DNA of 23,569 nt, from contig CAKQWG010000036.1 in NCBI GenBank assembly GCA_934278005.1, positions 1 to 23,569 of the forward strand. Reading direction: 5' to 3'. Made by a program: the position numbers and the translations under genes. Shown here in pieces: positions 7,753 through 15,224 of this stretch (position 1 is its first letter; the number at the start of each line of letters is the position of its first letter). This DNA comes from an uncultured Pirellulaceae bacterium. Lineage in GTDB: Bacteria; Planctomycetota; Planctomycetia; Pirellulales; Pirellulaceae. Below the pieces are notes generated by a model. The model saw only the letters and a program-made list of their open reading frames with translations, was not told the origin of the DNA and ran no database searches.

Positions 7753-10379
7753 ATACGTCGGATTCGGTCATCGCTGATTGTCAGAGACAGGATCGTCGAG
7801 GCCCGAGCCCGGCTACCTCCGCAGGACCAGCTTCGAGCCCGGGTGATGCGGCCGCCGCTGGCGCACACCAATCGGCAGGAGTACAGCCACAGGGGACACA
7901 GCCACAGGGGACACAGGCGGCAGGGACACAGCCGGCAGGGACACAGCCTTGTATTCACTGCGGTCTGCCAACTCTGTGCGATTTGGGCACGCCGCCCGAA
8001 CGCGTCTTTTGCTGCGCCGGTTGCCTAGGTGCCTACCAACTCATCCACGGTTGGGGGCTGGAAGACTTTTACGCGCTGCGCGACCAAATGAAACTCACCG
8101 GCGCCGCCCAGGCTGCAGCCAAGGCGAACCGCTACGACCAGTTCGACCAGCCCGAGTTTCTGGGCCCGTCCACGCCGGTTCAAATGGGCGATGGGACATG
8201 TCGCACTGAATTCGCTATCCACGGCTTGCACTGCGGCGCTTGCGCCTGGCTTATCGAAAACGCGGCTGCTCGCGAACCCGGACTGTTGTCGGCGCGAGTT
8301 AAGATGAGCGATCATACGATCGGCCTTGTGTTCGATCCGACTCAGATCCAACTCAGCCATGTCGCGCGGTTGCTCGACCGACTGGGTTATGGTCTGGCAC
8401 CCATCGATCCGCATCGCGACGACCAATTCCAACGCGAGAGCCGCCGACTGCTAGCTCAGATTGCCTACGCGGGTTTCTTCGCGGCTAACGCCATGTGGAT
8501 TGCTATAGCGCTCTACGCCGGGGAGTTCTCGGGAGTTGAAGATCAGTACCGATATTTTCTGGGACTCGTTGGGACGGCTCTGGGCGTGGCGGCTGTGCTT
8601 GGGCCGGGACGCACATTTTTTGTCGGTGCACTGGCTTCATTGCGCACTCGCACGCCCCATATGGATTTGCCACTGGCTCTGGCGCTGAGCGTCGGCACGC
8701 TGGTTGGCCTCAGCAATGCGATCAGCGGCCGTGGACATATTTACTTTGATTCCCTGGCCACGCTGGTCTTTTTGCTGCTAATCGGCCGCTGGATCCAGTT
8801 TCGACAGCAGCAGCGAGCTGCCCGGTCGGTCGACCTGATGTTGCGCATTACGCCGCGCCACGCCACTTTAATCTCTGGCGAAGACGATGCAGACGACATA
8901 GCCAAAACAGTATTGGTAGATACGCTGCGACCCGGCGATGTCATTCGCGTCGCAGCCGGCGAACACGTACCGGCCGACGGGCGAGTCGTGCGCGGCCAGT
9001 CGAATATCGATCGCTCTTTGCTGACCGGTGAGAGCTTGCCGGTGCCAGTACGCGTGGGCGAAATCGTGGCGGCTGGTACGATCAACTTGACCGCTCCCGT
9101 CGATGTGCACGTCACAGCCACTGGACGTGACAGTCGCATTGGACGCGTGATGCAGTCCGTCGAAGCGGCAGCTACCGAGAAGATTCCCATCGTGCAACTG
9201 GCCGACCGCATCGGCGGCGTGTTCGTCGTGGCTGTCACCTGCCTAGCGCTGGCAACGTTTGCATTCTGGTCTCAGTGGAGCCTAGCTGCGGCCACGGCTA
9301 ATGCCACGGCACTACTCATCGTGGCCTGCCCCTGCGCGCTGGCACTGGCCACGCCGCTGGCCATCGCCGTCGGGCTGGGCCGCGCGGCCAAGCGAAATAT
9401 TTTGATCCGTGACGGCCAAGCCTTGCAACAGCTGGCGCAACCCGGTGTGCTGTGGTTTGACAAGACGGGAACGCTGACCGAAGGTAAACAGCGAATTACC
9501 ACGCTGCATGGATCGCTCGATGGCCTGCGACTGGCCGCGAGTATTGAAGCCAGTTGCCGACACCCCGTCGCACAGTCGATTGTGTTTGAAGCGCAGCGTC
9601 GCCATTTGCCGGTTGACCCCGATGCGATCCTCCAATGCGTGTCGTCCGGGGGCGTGCTCGGAACGGTCGAGCCCAGCCTGGTGTGCGTAGGCAATTTGCA
9701 GCATTTGCTACATCACAAGATTGCGATCGAGGACGATTGGCGGCACAGATTCGATCAATTAATCGCCGCCGGCGAGAGTCCAATTCTAATCGCCGTCGAC
9801 GGACGATTAGTCACGCTGCTAGGGTTGTCCGATCCCCTGCGGCCGGACGCTCGGCGGATGGTGGATGAACTCAAGCGGCGCGGCTGGACGCTGGGCATGC
9901 TCTCGGGCGACCATCCCGGCATTGTGCTGCGCGTGGCCGATGCGCTGGGGTTGCCACACATGCGTTGCTTCGGAGGGTTGAGCCCCGAGGAGAAGTTGGC
10001 CGCGATCCGCCAGTCGCGCCAGTCGGGCAGGTCGGTCGTGATGATCGGCGACGGAGCCAACGACGCGGCTGCGCTGGCAGCGGCCGACGTCGGCATCGCG
10101 CTGCGCGGTGGAGCCGAGGCCAGCCTTCAGGCCGCACCAGTATTCATCGCCTCGGGGAGACTGGCCAGTCTACTGACTCTGATCCGTGGAACTGCCTCCA
10201 CTACACGACTGCTAATACTAACCTTCAGCTTGTCCCTCGCGTACAATTTAGTAGCCGTGGGACTGGCTATGAGCGGCTTGGTCAGTCCGCTGGCCGCGGC
10301 GATATTAATGCCCGTGAGTTCCGTCAGTGTGCTCGGCCTGACGCTGGCCTGGCGGAGTTTTGGGGAGCAACTAGAGTGA
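7749..10379 (+). CDS. ccoI: Copper-transporting P-type ATPase CcoI/FixI
   Basis: P1B-type ATPase delivering copper for cbb3 oxidase assembly. The 876 residues show an N-terminal metal-binding region with C68-IHC and C88-CAGC, an HMA-like domain with GLHCGACAW (C162, C165), the TGES actuator loop, the transport motif C527-PC, the phosphorylation motif D571-KTGT, the HP motif (CRHPVAQ) and the hinge GDGANDAAALA. GTG 7749 is chosen because it overlaps the previous stop as GTGA, has AAAGGAG 11 bases upstream, and starts just before the low-complexity leader; an upstream in-frame ATG at 7704 would overlap the preceding gene by 49 bases. Residues 46-67 are encoded by a 15-bp tandem repeat (PQGTQ/PAGTQ) not typical of the family. 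All catalytic residues are intact. Confidence 0.95.
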   Translation: MNTSDSVIADCQRQDRRGPSPATSAGPASSPGDAAAAGAHQSAGVQPQGTQPQGTQAAGTQPAGTQPCIHCGLPTLCDLGTPPERVFCCAGCLGAYQLIHGWGLEDFYALRDQMKLTGAAQAAAKANRYDQFDQPEFLGPSTPVQMGDGTCRTEFAIHGLHCGACAWLIENAAAREPGLLSARVKMSDHTIGLVFDPTQIQLSHVARLLDRLGYGLAPIDPHRDDQFQRESRRLLAQIAYAGFFAANAMWIAIALYAGEFSGVEDQYRYFLGLVGTALGVAAVLGPGRTFFVGALASLRTRTPHMDLPLALALSVGTLVGLSNAISGRGHIYFDSLATLVFLLLIGRWIQFRQQQRAARSVDLMLRITPRHATLISGEDDADDIAKTVLVDTLRPGDVIRVAAGEHVPADGRVVRGQSNIDRSLLTGESLPVPVRVGEIVAAGTINLTAPVDVHVTATGRDSRIGRVMQSVEAAATEKIPIVQLADRIGGVFVVAVTCLALATFAFWSQWSLAAATANATALLIVACPCALALATPLAIAVGLGRAAKRNILIRDGQALQQLAQPGVLWFDKTGTLTEGKQRITTLHGSLDGLRLAASIEASCRHPVAQSIVFEAQRRHLPVDPDAILQCVSSGGVLGTVEPSLVCVGNLQHLLHHKIAIEDDWRHRFDQLIAAGESPILIAVDGRLVTLLGLSDPLRPDARRMVDELKRRGWTLGMLSGDHPGIVLRVADALGLPHMRCFGGLSPEEKLAAIRQSRQSGRSVVMIGDGANDAAALAAADVGIALRGGAEASLQAAPVFIASGRLASLLTLIRGTASTTRLLILTFSLSLAYNLVAVGLAMSGLVSPLAAAILMPVSSVSVLGLTLAWRSFGEQLE
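7883..7948 (+). repeat. 15-bp minisatellite inside ccoI
   Basis: About 4.4 head-to-tail copies of a 15-bp unit (ACAGCCACAGGGGAC and variants with GGC for CAC) at 7883, 7898, 7913, 7928 and a partial unit at 7943. The period is a multiple of three, so copy changes keep the frame. It encodes QPQGT/QAAGT/QPAGT repeats in a flexible leader just before the first CxxC of the ATPase. Confidence 0.93.
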
Positions 10380-10543
10380 GTGTGCTGTTCGTCGCATTGC
10401 CATTAGCCATTTTGCTGGGGGGCGCTGCCCTGATCGCTTGCGTGCGCTGCATTCGTAGCGGCCAATATGATGATTTAGAAACACCCGCCGTGCGCATGTT
10501 GGTCGATGATAAAGAAGTTAGCTCCGCGAATAACCCTCGTTAA
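10376..10543 (+). CDS. ccoS: cbb3 oxidase maturation protein CcoS
   Basis: A 55-residue single-helix protein: SVLFVALPLAILLGGAALI forms the helix, followed by CIRSGQYDDLETPAVRML, the conserved CcoS pattern in which a Q-F/Y-D-D-L-E/D-P segment follows the helix. CcoS is needed for cofactor insertion (haem b and CuB) into cbb3 oxidase. The start is GTG 10376, overlapping the ccoI stop as GTGA, so translation is probably coupled to ccoI. Last gene of the core operon. Easily missed because of its length and GTG start. Confidence 0.92.
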   Translation: MSVLFVALPLAILLGGAALIACVRCIRSGQYDDLETPAVRMLVDDKEVSSANNPR

Positions 10544-10623
10544 ATCGCCGTGCCGATGCATAAAAGAGGAACAACGAGCGGTCAACGTCCGCAGCTGGAC
10601 GCTGAGAATAAATAAGAGATCCA

Positions 10624-10629
10624 TATAAT
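10624..10629 (+). promoter_or_regulatory. Candidate -10 box (TATAAT) before the dihaem cytochrome gene
   Basis: A perfect TATAAT lies 36 bases before the cytochrome start in the 121-base gap after ccoS. No convincing -35 element is found at 16-18 bases; TGGACG at 10596-10601 is too far. A short inverted repeat CGTCC...GGACG lies just upstream. If real, the cytochrome gene has its own promoter in addition to read-through from cco. Confidence 0.3.
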
Positions 10630-10664
10630 CTTCGATAAGAACGAGTTGATAGGAAATTAGACAG

Positions 10665-11927
10665 ATGAAACGATTCATTGCTGCGGGTCTAACCGCCATG
10701 GTTGCATGTTCGAGTCTGGGCTGCCGCCAGGAGAGAGTTGCCACGTTCGAGCCCAATATGGTGTACGCCAAGGCCATGGAGATCGACTCGGGCTATCCCA
10801 TGCAGAAGGCGCTCGATCAGACTCAAGTGGCCTTGCAGCGTTTCTTTGGTACTCCTGACGAACCGCTGCTGCCCGAGGTGGTGACGTCCGATGAAGAGTA
10901 TGCGGGTATCGTCAGCCTGGAGCGTCTGCGCAAGGCGGCCGGTGAGCCGCTCGGCAATGGCACAGGGCTCTATCGCCAGCACTGCTCGACCTGTCACGGG
11001 GTCGTCGGCAACGGTCGTGGTGCTACTGCAGCTCTGCTGGCCGTCTATCCTCGCGACTATCGCATGGGCAAATTCAAATTTAAGGCCACTACGCGCAGCG
11101 CCAAACCGACGCGCGAGGACCTAGCCTATTCGATCCGACACGGCGTCCCTGGCACAGCGATGGTCCCCAGCAATGAATACATGCCTCCGCTGACCGACGA
11201 AGACATCGAAGCGCTGGTGGACTACGTGATCTACCTGTCATGGCGTGGTGAACTGGAGCGTGCCCTGTTGACCGAGGGCTCCGAGACCGAATTTGAAGAG
11301 GGCGAATCGCTGTTCGATCCTACATCGTCCGAATTCGAGGATCAACTTGCGTTTGCCAACGACACCATCCTGGAGATTGGCGATAGCTGGCTCGAGGCCG
11401 AAGACCGCATCAGAGACGTGCCCGACCCAGGCGATATTCCGGTCCCGGCTACGATCGAAGAGCTGCGCACGGCTTTGGCCGCTCCCGGCGATTCGCCGAT
11501 CAAGCAGTCGGTAGCCCGCGGCAAAGAGGTCTTTCAGTCAGAGGTCGCGGCGTGCGCCAAATGCCACGGCCCGGAGGGTCACGGCGATGGTCCGCAGCAG
11601 GACTACGACGACTGGACTAAGGACTGGACGGTCCGCATTGGCATCGACCCGAACGATGAAGCCGCGCAAGTTCCATTGGTCGCTCGCGGCGCGCTGCCGC
11701 CGCGCCAGATCGACCCACGCGACTTCCGCGCCGGACTGTACCGCGGTGGCGCAGAACCCGAGCAAATCTATCGCCGCATCGCCGCCGGCATCGACGGCAC
11801 TCCCATGCCCGCAGCCACCCTGCCCGAAGAGGACATTTGGCACCTAGTCAACTTTGTCCGCTCGCTGGCCGAGCCTACCAAGGAGATTCCGGCTCCGACT
11901 GCGGCCGACCCCAAGCCCGACGCTTAG
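10665..11927 (+). CDS. Dihaem c-type cytochrome lipoprotein
   Basis: A 420-residue exported protein: a short charged start, a hydrophobic stretch and a lipobox-like SLGC with Cys20 as probable lipidated residue. There are two cytochrome c domains: C107-STCH with Met candidates in GTAMVPSN/EYMPPL, and C297-AKCH with a Met candidate in GTPMPAATL. They are joined by an acidic linker (about residues 205-270). It resembles planctomycete 'cytochrome c' lipoproteins rather than any named enzyme; no peroxidase or nitrite reductase motif was recognised. Directly downstream of ccoS, it may donate electrons to the oxidase or replace the haem domain missing from CcoP (inference). AGGA at 10651-10654 precedes ATG 10665. 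The stop codon lies in a repeat unit. Confidence 0.88.
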   Translation: MKRFIAAGLTAMVACSSLGCRQERVATFEPNMVYAKAMEIDSGYPMQKALDQTQVALQRFFGTPDEPLLPEVVTSDEEYAGIVSLERLRKAAGEPLGNGTGLYRQHCSTCHGVVGNGRGATAALLAVYPRDYRMGKFKFKATTRSAKPTREDLAYSIRHGVPGTAMVPSNEYMPPLTDEDIEALVDYVIYLSWRGELERALLTEGSETEFEEGESLFDPTSSEFEDQLAFANDTILEIGDSWLEAEDRIRDVPDPGDIPVPATIEELRTALAAPGDSPIKQSVARGKEVFQSEVAACAKCHGPEGHGDGPQQDYDDWTKDWTVRIGIDPNDEAAQVPLVARGALPPRQIDPRDFRAGLYRGGAEPEQIYRRIAAGIDGTPMPAATLPEEDIWHLVNFVRSLAEPTKEIPAPTAADPKPDA

Positions 11928-11980
11928 CCGCGGGCCAATATTTGCCAGCCGACGGCGCTAGCCGCGGGCCAGCATTTGCT
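11925..11980 (+). repeat. 34-bp period tandem repeat over the cytochrome stop codon
   Basis: The 22-bp unit TAGCCGCGGGCCAATATTTG + CC at 11925 recurs at 11959 as TAGCCGCGGGCCAGCATTTG + CT, with a 12-bp spacer (AGCCGACGGCGC). The first unit supplies the TAG stop of the cytochrome gene. The motif GGCGCTAGCCGCGGGCC looks like the short dispersed repeats common in planctomycete spacers. Confidence 0.8.
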
Positions 11981-12074
11981 AAACACGGGTCCCAACCAAC
12001 CGCGAAACGCCACGGGCTGCTGAGCAACTACTGCGTTCAAGGCTCGCATGTGAGAACTTTGGGGATGCTTGCCT

Positions 12075-13187
12075 ATGCCTGCTCATGATTTTGAAAAACC
12101 GGTAGCAGACCCATGCTCCCCCGGGGCTGCTGCGATCGCTGGAGTGATCGGTTCCAGTCCGGCCATGCAAGCGGTCTACGAGATCACGCGGCGCGTGGCT
12201 CCCAGCAATGCCTCGGTACTGCTCCTCGGTGAAACAGGCACCGGTAAGGAGCTCATCGCCGGCGCCATTCATGCACTCAGCAGACGCGTCTGCGGACCAT
12301 TTGTTAAGGTAAACTGTGGGGCGCTGAGTGAGAGCCTATTGGAAAGCGAGCTTTTCGGCCATGTACCCGGCGAGTTTACCAGTGCTGTCGCCAATCGCAT
12401 TGGGCGCTTCGAAGCTGCCCATAGCGGTAGTATCTTCTTGGACGAAATCAATAGCACGTCGCAAATTTTGCAAGTCAAACTGCTGCGGGTGCTACAGGAG
12501 CGGGAGTTCGAACGCGTGGGTGATGGGTCCCGAATCACCGTGGACACGCGCGTGATCGCTGCCAGCAATCGAGACTTGGCCAGGGAAGTGCAGGAAGATC
12601 GCTTTCGCGAGGATCTCTATTGGCGTCTGAACGTCGTTCCCATCGTATTACCTCCTCTTCGGAAACGGCCCGAAGACATTCCCGAGCTGGTGGTCCATTT
12701 TCTCGGCGTCTATAGCCAAGCCAACGACCGGCATGTCGTGCATGCACCGCAAAAAACAATTGATGCTTTGCAGTCCTATCATTGGCCCGGAAACGTGCGA
12801 GAATTGCAAAACTACGTCGAGCGTGCTGTAGTGCTGGCCGAGGGAGATGAATTCAGCCCTGATCTCCTTCCCGAGTTTGTGAGGCAGGGTGGCGGGGGTG
12901 CAAGTCCAAGTACGGTAAGCGTCCGTGGCGTCGATCTGGAAACGCTAGTTAAGGAACTAGTCGAACAAGGGGTCCAAGCCGCGCAGAAGGAAAAAAAGGA
13001 CATCCACAGTTTTGTCGTCAATCGCGTTGAAAAAGAGTTGATCGCACACGTGCTGACCAATTGCAAGCATGTGCGCACCAAAGCCGCGGCGAGCTTAGGC
13101 ATCAATCGCAATACGCTGCACAAGAAACTCAAGGACTATAATCTAGAAGCCCCTGAGCAGCCGGAAGCTCCCGAGCTGGAGGATTAG
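12075..13187 (+). CDS. Sigma-54-type AAA+ transcriptional activator without receiver domain, altered GAFTGA loop
   Basis: A 370-residue enhancer-binding-protein-like regulator. The first 22 residues or so are short and featureless. The AAA+ domain has Walker A GETGTGKE (52-59), Walker B SIFLDEI, arginine-finger region FREDLYWRLNV and sensor II WPGNVRELQN. The C-terminus has a Fis-type helix-turn-helix (KAAASLGINRNTLHKKLKDYNL). The sigma-54 contact loop, normally GAFTGA, reads G99-EFTSA. With no receiver, PAS or GAF domain it must be controlled by expression, a partner or nucleotide state. ATG 12075 follows a GGGG-rich stretch; TTG 12069 is an alternative. It lies on the cco strand, 147 bases after the cytochrome gene, so it might regulate the respiratory locus, but nothing in the sequence proves a target. 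Confidence 0.88.
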   Translation: MPAHDFEKPVADPCSPGAAAIAGVIGSSPAMQAVYEITRRVAPSNASVLLLGETGTGKELIAGAIHALSRRVCGPFVKVNCGALSESLLESELFGHVPGEFTSAVANRIGRFEAAHSGSIFLDEINSTSQILQVKLLRVLQEREFERVGDGSRITVDTRVIAASNRDLAREVQEDRFREDLYWRLNVVPIVLPPLRKRPEDIPELVVHFLGVYSQANDRHVVHAPQKTIDALQSYHWPGNVRELQNYVERAVVLAEGDEFSPDLLPEFVRQGGGGASPSTVSVRGVDLETLVKELVEQGVQAAQKEKKDIHSFVVNRVEKELIAHVLTNCKHVRTKAAASLGINRNTLHKKLKDYNLEAPEQPEAPELED

Positions 13188-13284
13188 CAATGAATCCCAG
13201 ACGCCCTGCCAAGTCTTCATGACTGTTTACTGGAAGCAATCGCGCGCTCGTGCGGCTTGCCGAGGGCTGGGACGAAGCCTGGGG

Positions 13285-14367
13285 TCATCGCCCGGGCTCG
13301 AATCGGCCCACTGGAAATCCGGCTGCATAGGAGATCACAAATTCACCCGTCGACGTAGCGTACCGCACATCCTCCTGCAGCTCGAAGTCGCTCTTGCCTT
13401 CGCGCCGCAACAGTTGCTCGCTGCCTGGTGTCAGATACTGGCCGGCGACACTTAGGACAATTTCAGTCCGATTGCCCAGCGGGTGACCAGTGCTGGTAAA
13501 CACACTACCATCCAATTCCGCTTCGCTGATAAAGTGCGGCTCGACGTCCACTTTGGCCGCCTGCATGTTAGCGACGAGTTCGCGCGCATCTTCGATGGGA
13601 CAGGTATGGTCGTCTACGCCATGCACGACCACAATTTTTGTACGCGAGCCCAACTGTTGGCGAGTGGTCAGGTGCTGGGGGTGAGCCACAAAGCGAATCT
13701 CTTGTTCATCGCGGCTCAAGTAATTGGGGCTCTGTGGCTGGCGGCTCCAACGCGCGTTGAGCGTACTGCCGCCGGGCAGATTGAACGCAATATCATCCGA
13801 TAGCTTTTTCATGCCACACATGTCGATCACGCAGGCGAAAGTCCGCGGCGCAAATTTAGCTGCCATCTGCGTGACGTTGCCGCCCCCGGAACCGCCGGTG
13901 CAGTATAGGCGTCGGTCGTCGTAGGCGATTCCGGCTTGCTGCAGGCGGTGCCCCACAAACCACAGTGCCCGCAGGGCATCGAGCGACTGCAAGTAACCAA
14001 AATCATAGGGCTCAGGATCTTCTAACGACGACCGCCGACCGCTCTGAAGATAGTTGACGCACACGGCGACGACGTTTAAGCGATTAGCCAAGGTTTGTGG
14101 ATCGGCCGTTCCGACACAATCTTCCCCGCCCCAATTATGCAGGCTGAGCATCACTCCGGTCTGCGCGTTGACCGACGCCAATTCGCCCTGAGGATAGTGG
14201 ATCAACGCGCGCACCTGCCGAGGACCGGGTTTCTGTGACCATTCCTGAGCTGGCAGCGCGACCGCTCCATCCTCGCTCGGCAGTTGCGGCCAATCGTCGG
14301 CGGCGGTCAGACCGCTGAAAAACAGGCAGTGCAACAGGCAACACGCGTAAACCCAAACTGAATTCAT
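13285..14367 (-). CDS. Secreted alpha/beta hydrolase-like protein (DUF2920-like)
   Basis: A 360-residue protein with a signal peptide (MNSVWVYACCLLHCLFFSG, cleavage near LTAA-DD). The hydrolase fold is suggested by the nucleophile elbow G-G-S160-G-G, acid candidates in HGVDDHTCP (D252/D253) and a late histidine in STGHPLGNR (H295). Spacing and the AAKFAPRTFACVIDMCG segment recall DUF2920/esterase-like proteins; the substrate is unknown. The start at 14367 is preferred to upstream in-frame ATG 14400 because GGAGAAAG precedes it and the signal peptide begins there. It lies 22 bases downstream of the PepSY gene on the same strand, so they are probably cotranscribed. It converges on the AAA+ activator across a 97-base gap. 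Confidence 0.78.
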   Translation of the reverse strand: MNSVWVYACCLLHCLFFSGLTAADDWPQLPSEDGAVALPAQEWSQKPGPRQVRALIHYPQGELASVNAQTGVMLSLHNWGGEDCVGTADPQTLANRLNVVAVCVNYLQSGRRSSLEDPEPYDFGYLQSLDALRALWFVGHRLQQAGIAYDDRRLYCTGGSGGGNVTQMAAKFAPRTFACVIDMCGMKKLSDDIAFNLPGGSTLNARWSRQPQSPNYLSRDEQEIRFVAHPQHLTTRQQLGSRTKIVVVHGVDDHTCPIEDARELVANMQAAKVDVEPHFISEAELDGSVFTSTGHPLGNRTEIVLSVAGQYLTPGSEQLLRREGKSDFELQEDVRYATSTGEFVISYAAGFPVGRFEPGR

Positions 14368-14389
14368 ACTTTCTCCGATTTCTGTTGAA

Positions 14390-14866
14390 TCAATCATCAA
14401 CCCGATCTGCGAGTACTTTGGCAGTTATGGGATCCACGTGCAGCTCATGTTTCTGCCCATCCTTATAGAGTTCGATCTCCCAGTATCGCCGTTCAAAGGA
14501 CACCTCTTCGAATTGTTGATAGCTGCCATTTTCGGAAACGGTTTGCAGCAACTTCGAGAGTCGCATCGAATTCGCCGGTGGCGCCTGCTCCGCATCATCG
14601 CGATGCTCCGATAGTATGTCACCGCTAATAGGGTCGACAGCAAGTTCCAGCGATGTGTCCTGCTTGCGGGCTTCGACCTCCCATCTTCCGTCGTCCATCG
14701 ACAGCTCGGTGAATGGACCATAGCCAACCTTTTCGAGTCGCTGCACAATTTCGATCATCGACAAAGCCTCGCTAGCGCCCGCCAGACCATCAGCAGTGAC
14801 GATGGACGTCAAGCCAACGGGAAGCATGGCCAACGCCGCGAGTGTATAAAGCAGTGAACTGTTCAT
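14390..14866 (-). CDS. Secreted protein with two PepSY-like domains
   Basis: A 158-residue protein with an N-terminal signal peptide (SSLLYTLAALAMLPVGLTSI, cleavage probably near TADG or AGAS). Two similar modules follow, at about 36-90 and 102-157. Each has a helix, then WEVEARK or YWEIELYKDGQ strands, and ends in the PepSY hallmark: VDPISGDILSEHRDD and VDPITAKVLADRVDD. PepSY domains occur in secreted protease inhibitors and in periplasmic partners of two-component systems. Here it lies downstream of a kinase on the same strand, separated by a repeat-bearing 358-base spacer. GGAG lies nine bases before the ATG. A sensory or chaperone partner for the kinase is inference. Confidence 0.83.
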   Translation of the reverse strand: MNSSLLYTLAALAMLPVGLTSIVTADGLAGASEALSMIEIVQRLEKVGYGPFTELSMDDGRWEVEARKQDTSLELAVDPISGDILSEHRDDAEQAPPANSMRLSKLLQTVSENGSYQQFEEVSFERRYWEIELYKDGQKHELHVDPITAKVLADRVDD

Positions 14867-14943
14867 TGTAGTATCTCCGTAGGAACAGATGGATCGACCT
14901 CATCCACCAGCTCGAAACGTTCGGGCTCGGTCAGTCGATCGAT

Positions 14944-15039
14944 ATAAGCACCTACGCATAAGCTTGGGCCTATAATTATCCGTTTTGGCGTTAGCCACGG
15001 TTGATTGATAAAACAGGAAAGTTATGCGTAGGTGCTTAT
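14944..15039. repeat. Dispersed palindromic repeat, complete copy
   Basis: A 96-bp unit bounded by perfect 18-bp inverted repeats: ATAAGCACCTACGCATAA at 14944-14961 and its complement at 15022-15039. The interior from 14975 matches window positions 1-64, with an identical 24-base core around GGCGTTAGCC. It contains no ORF and resembles a MITE- or REP-like element. It occupies the spacer between the kinase and PepSY genes; the rest of 14867-15224 shows no supported gene. Confidence 0.88.
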
Positions 15040-15224
15040 GTTACGGAGCTGAAATAAAGCTTGTCTGAAGCAAATCTAAACTCTACTTCATCTTCTGTGC
15101 GAAATCCATCTTCGAGCCTCGATACCACGGCCTCCGCGGGCCGGCCAAACCCATTGCAAGGGCATCCGGCTAACACCTGCTGGCCTATAGTAGACGTGTG
15201 ATCGGCGAGGCCACCAGTCCGCAT

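Noticed and set aside
15036..15224. Short - strand ORF (62 aa) after the kinase gene
   Set aside because: It runs into the palindromic repeat, has no domain or ribosome binding site, and has poor codon character.
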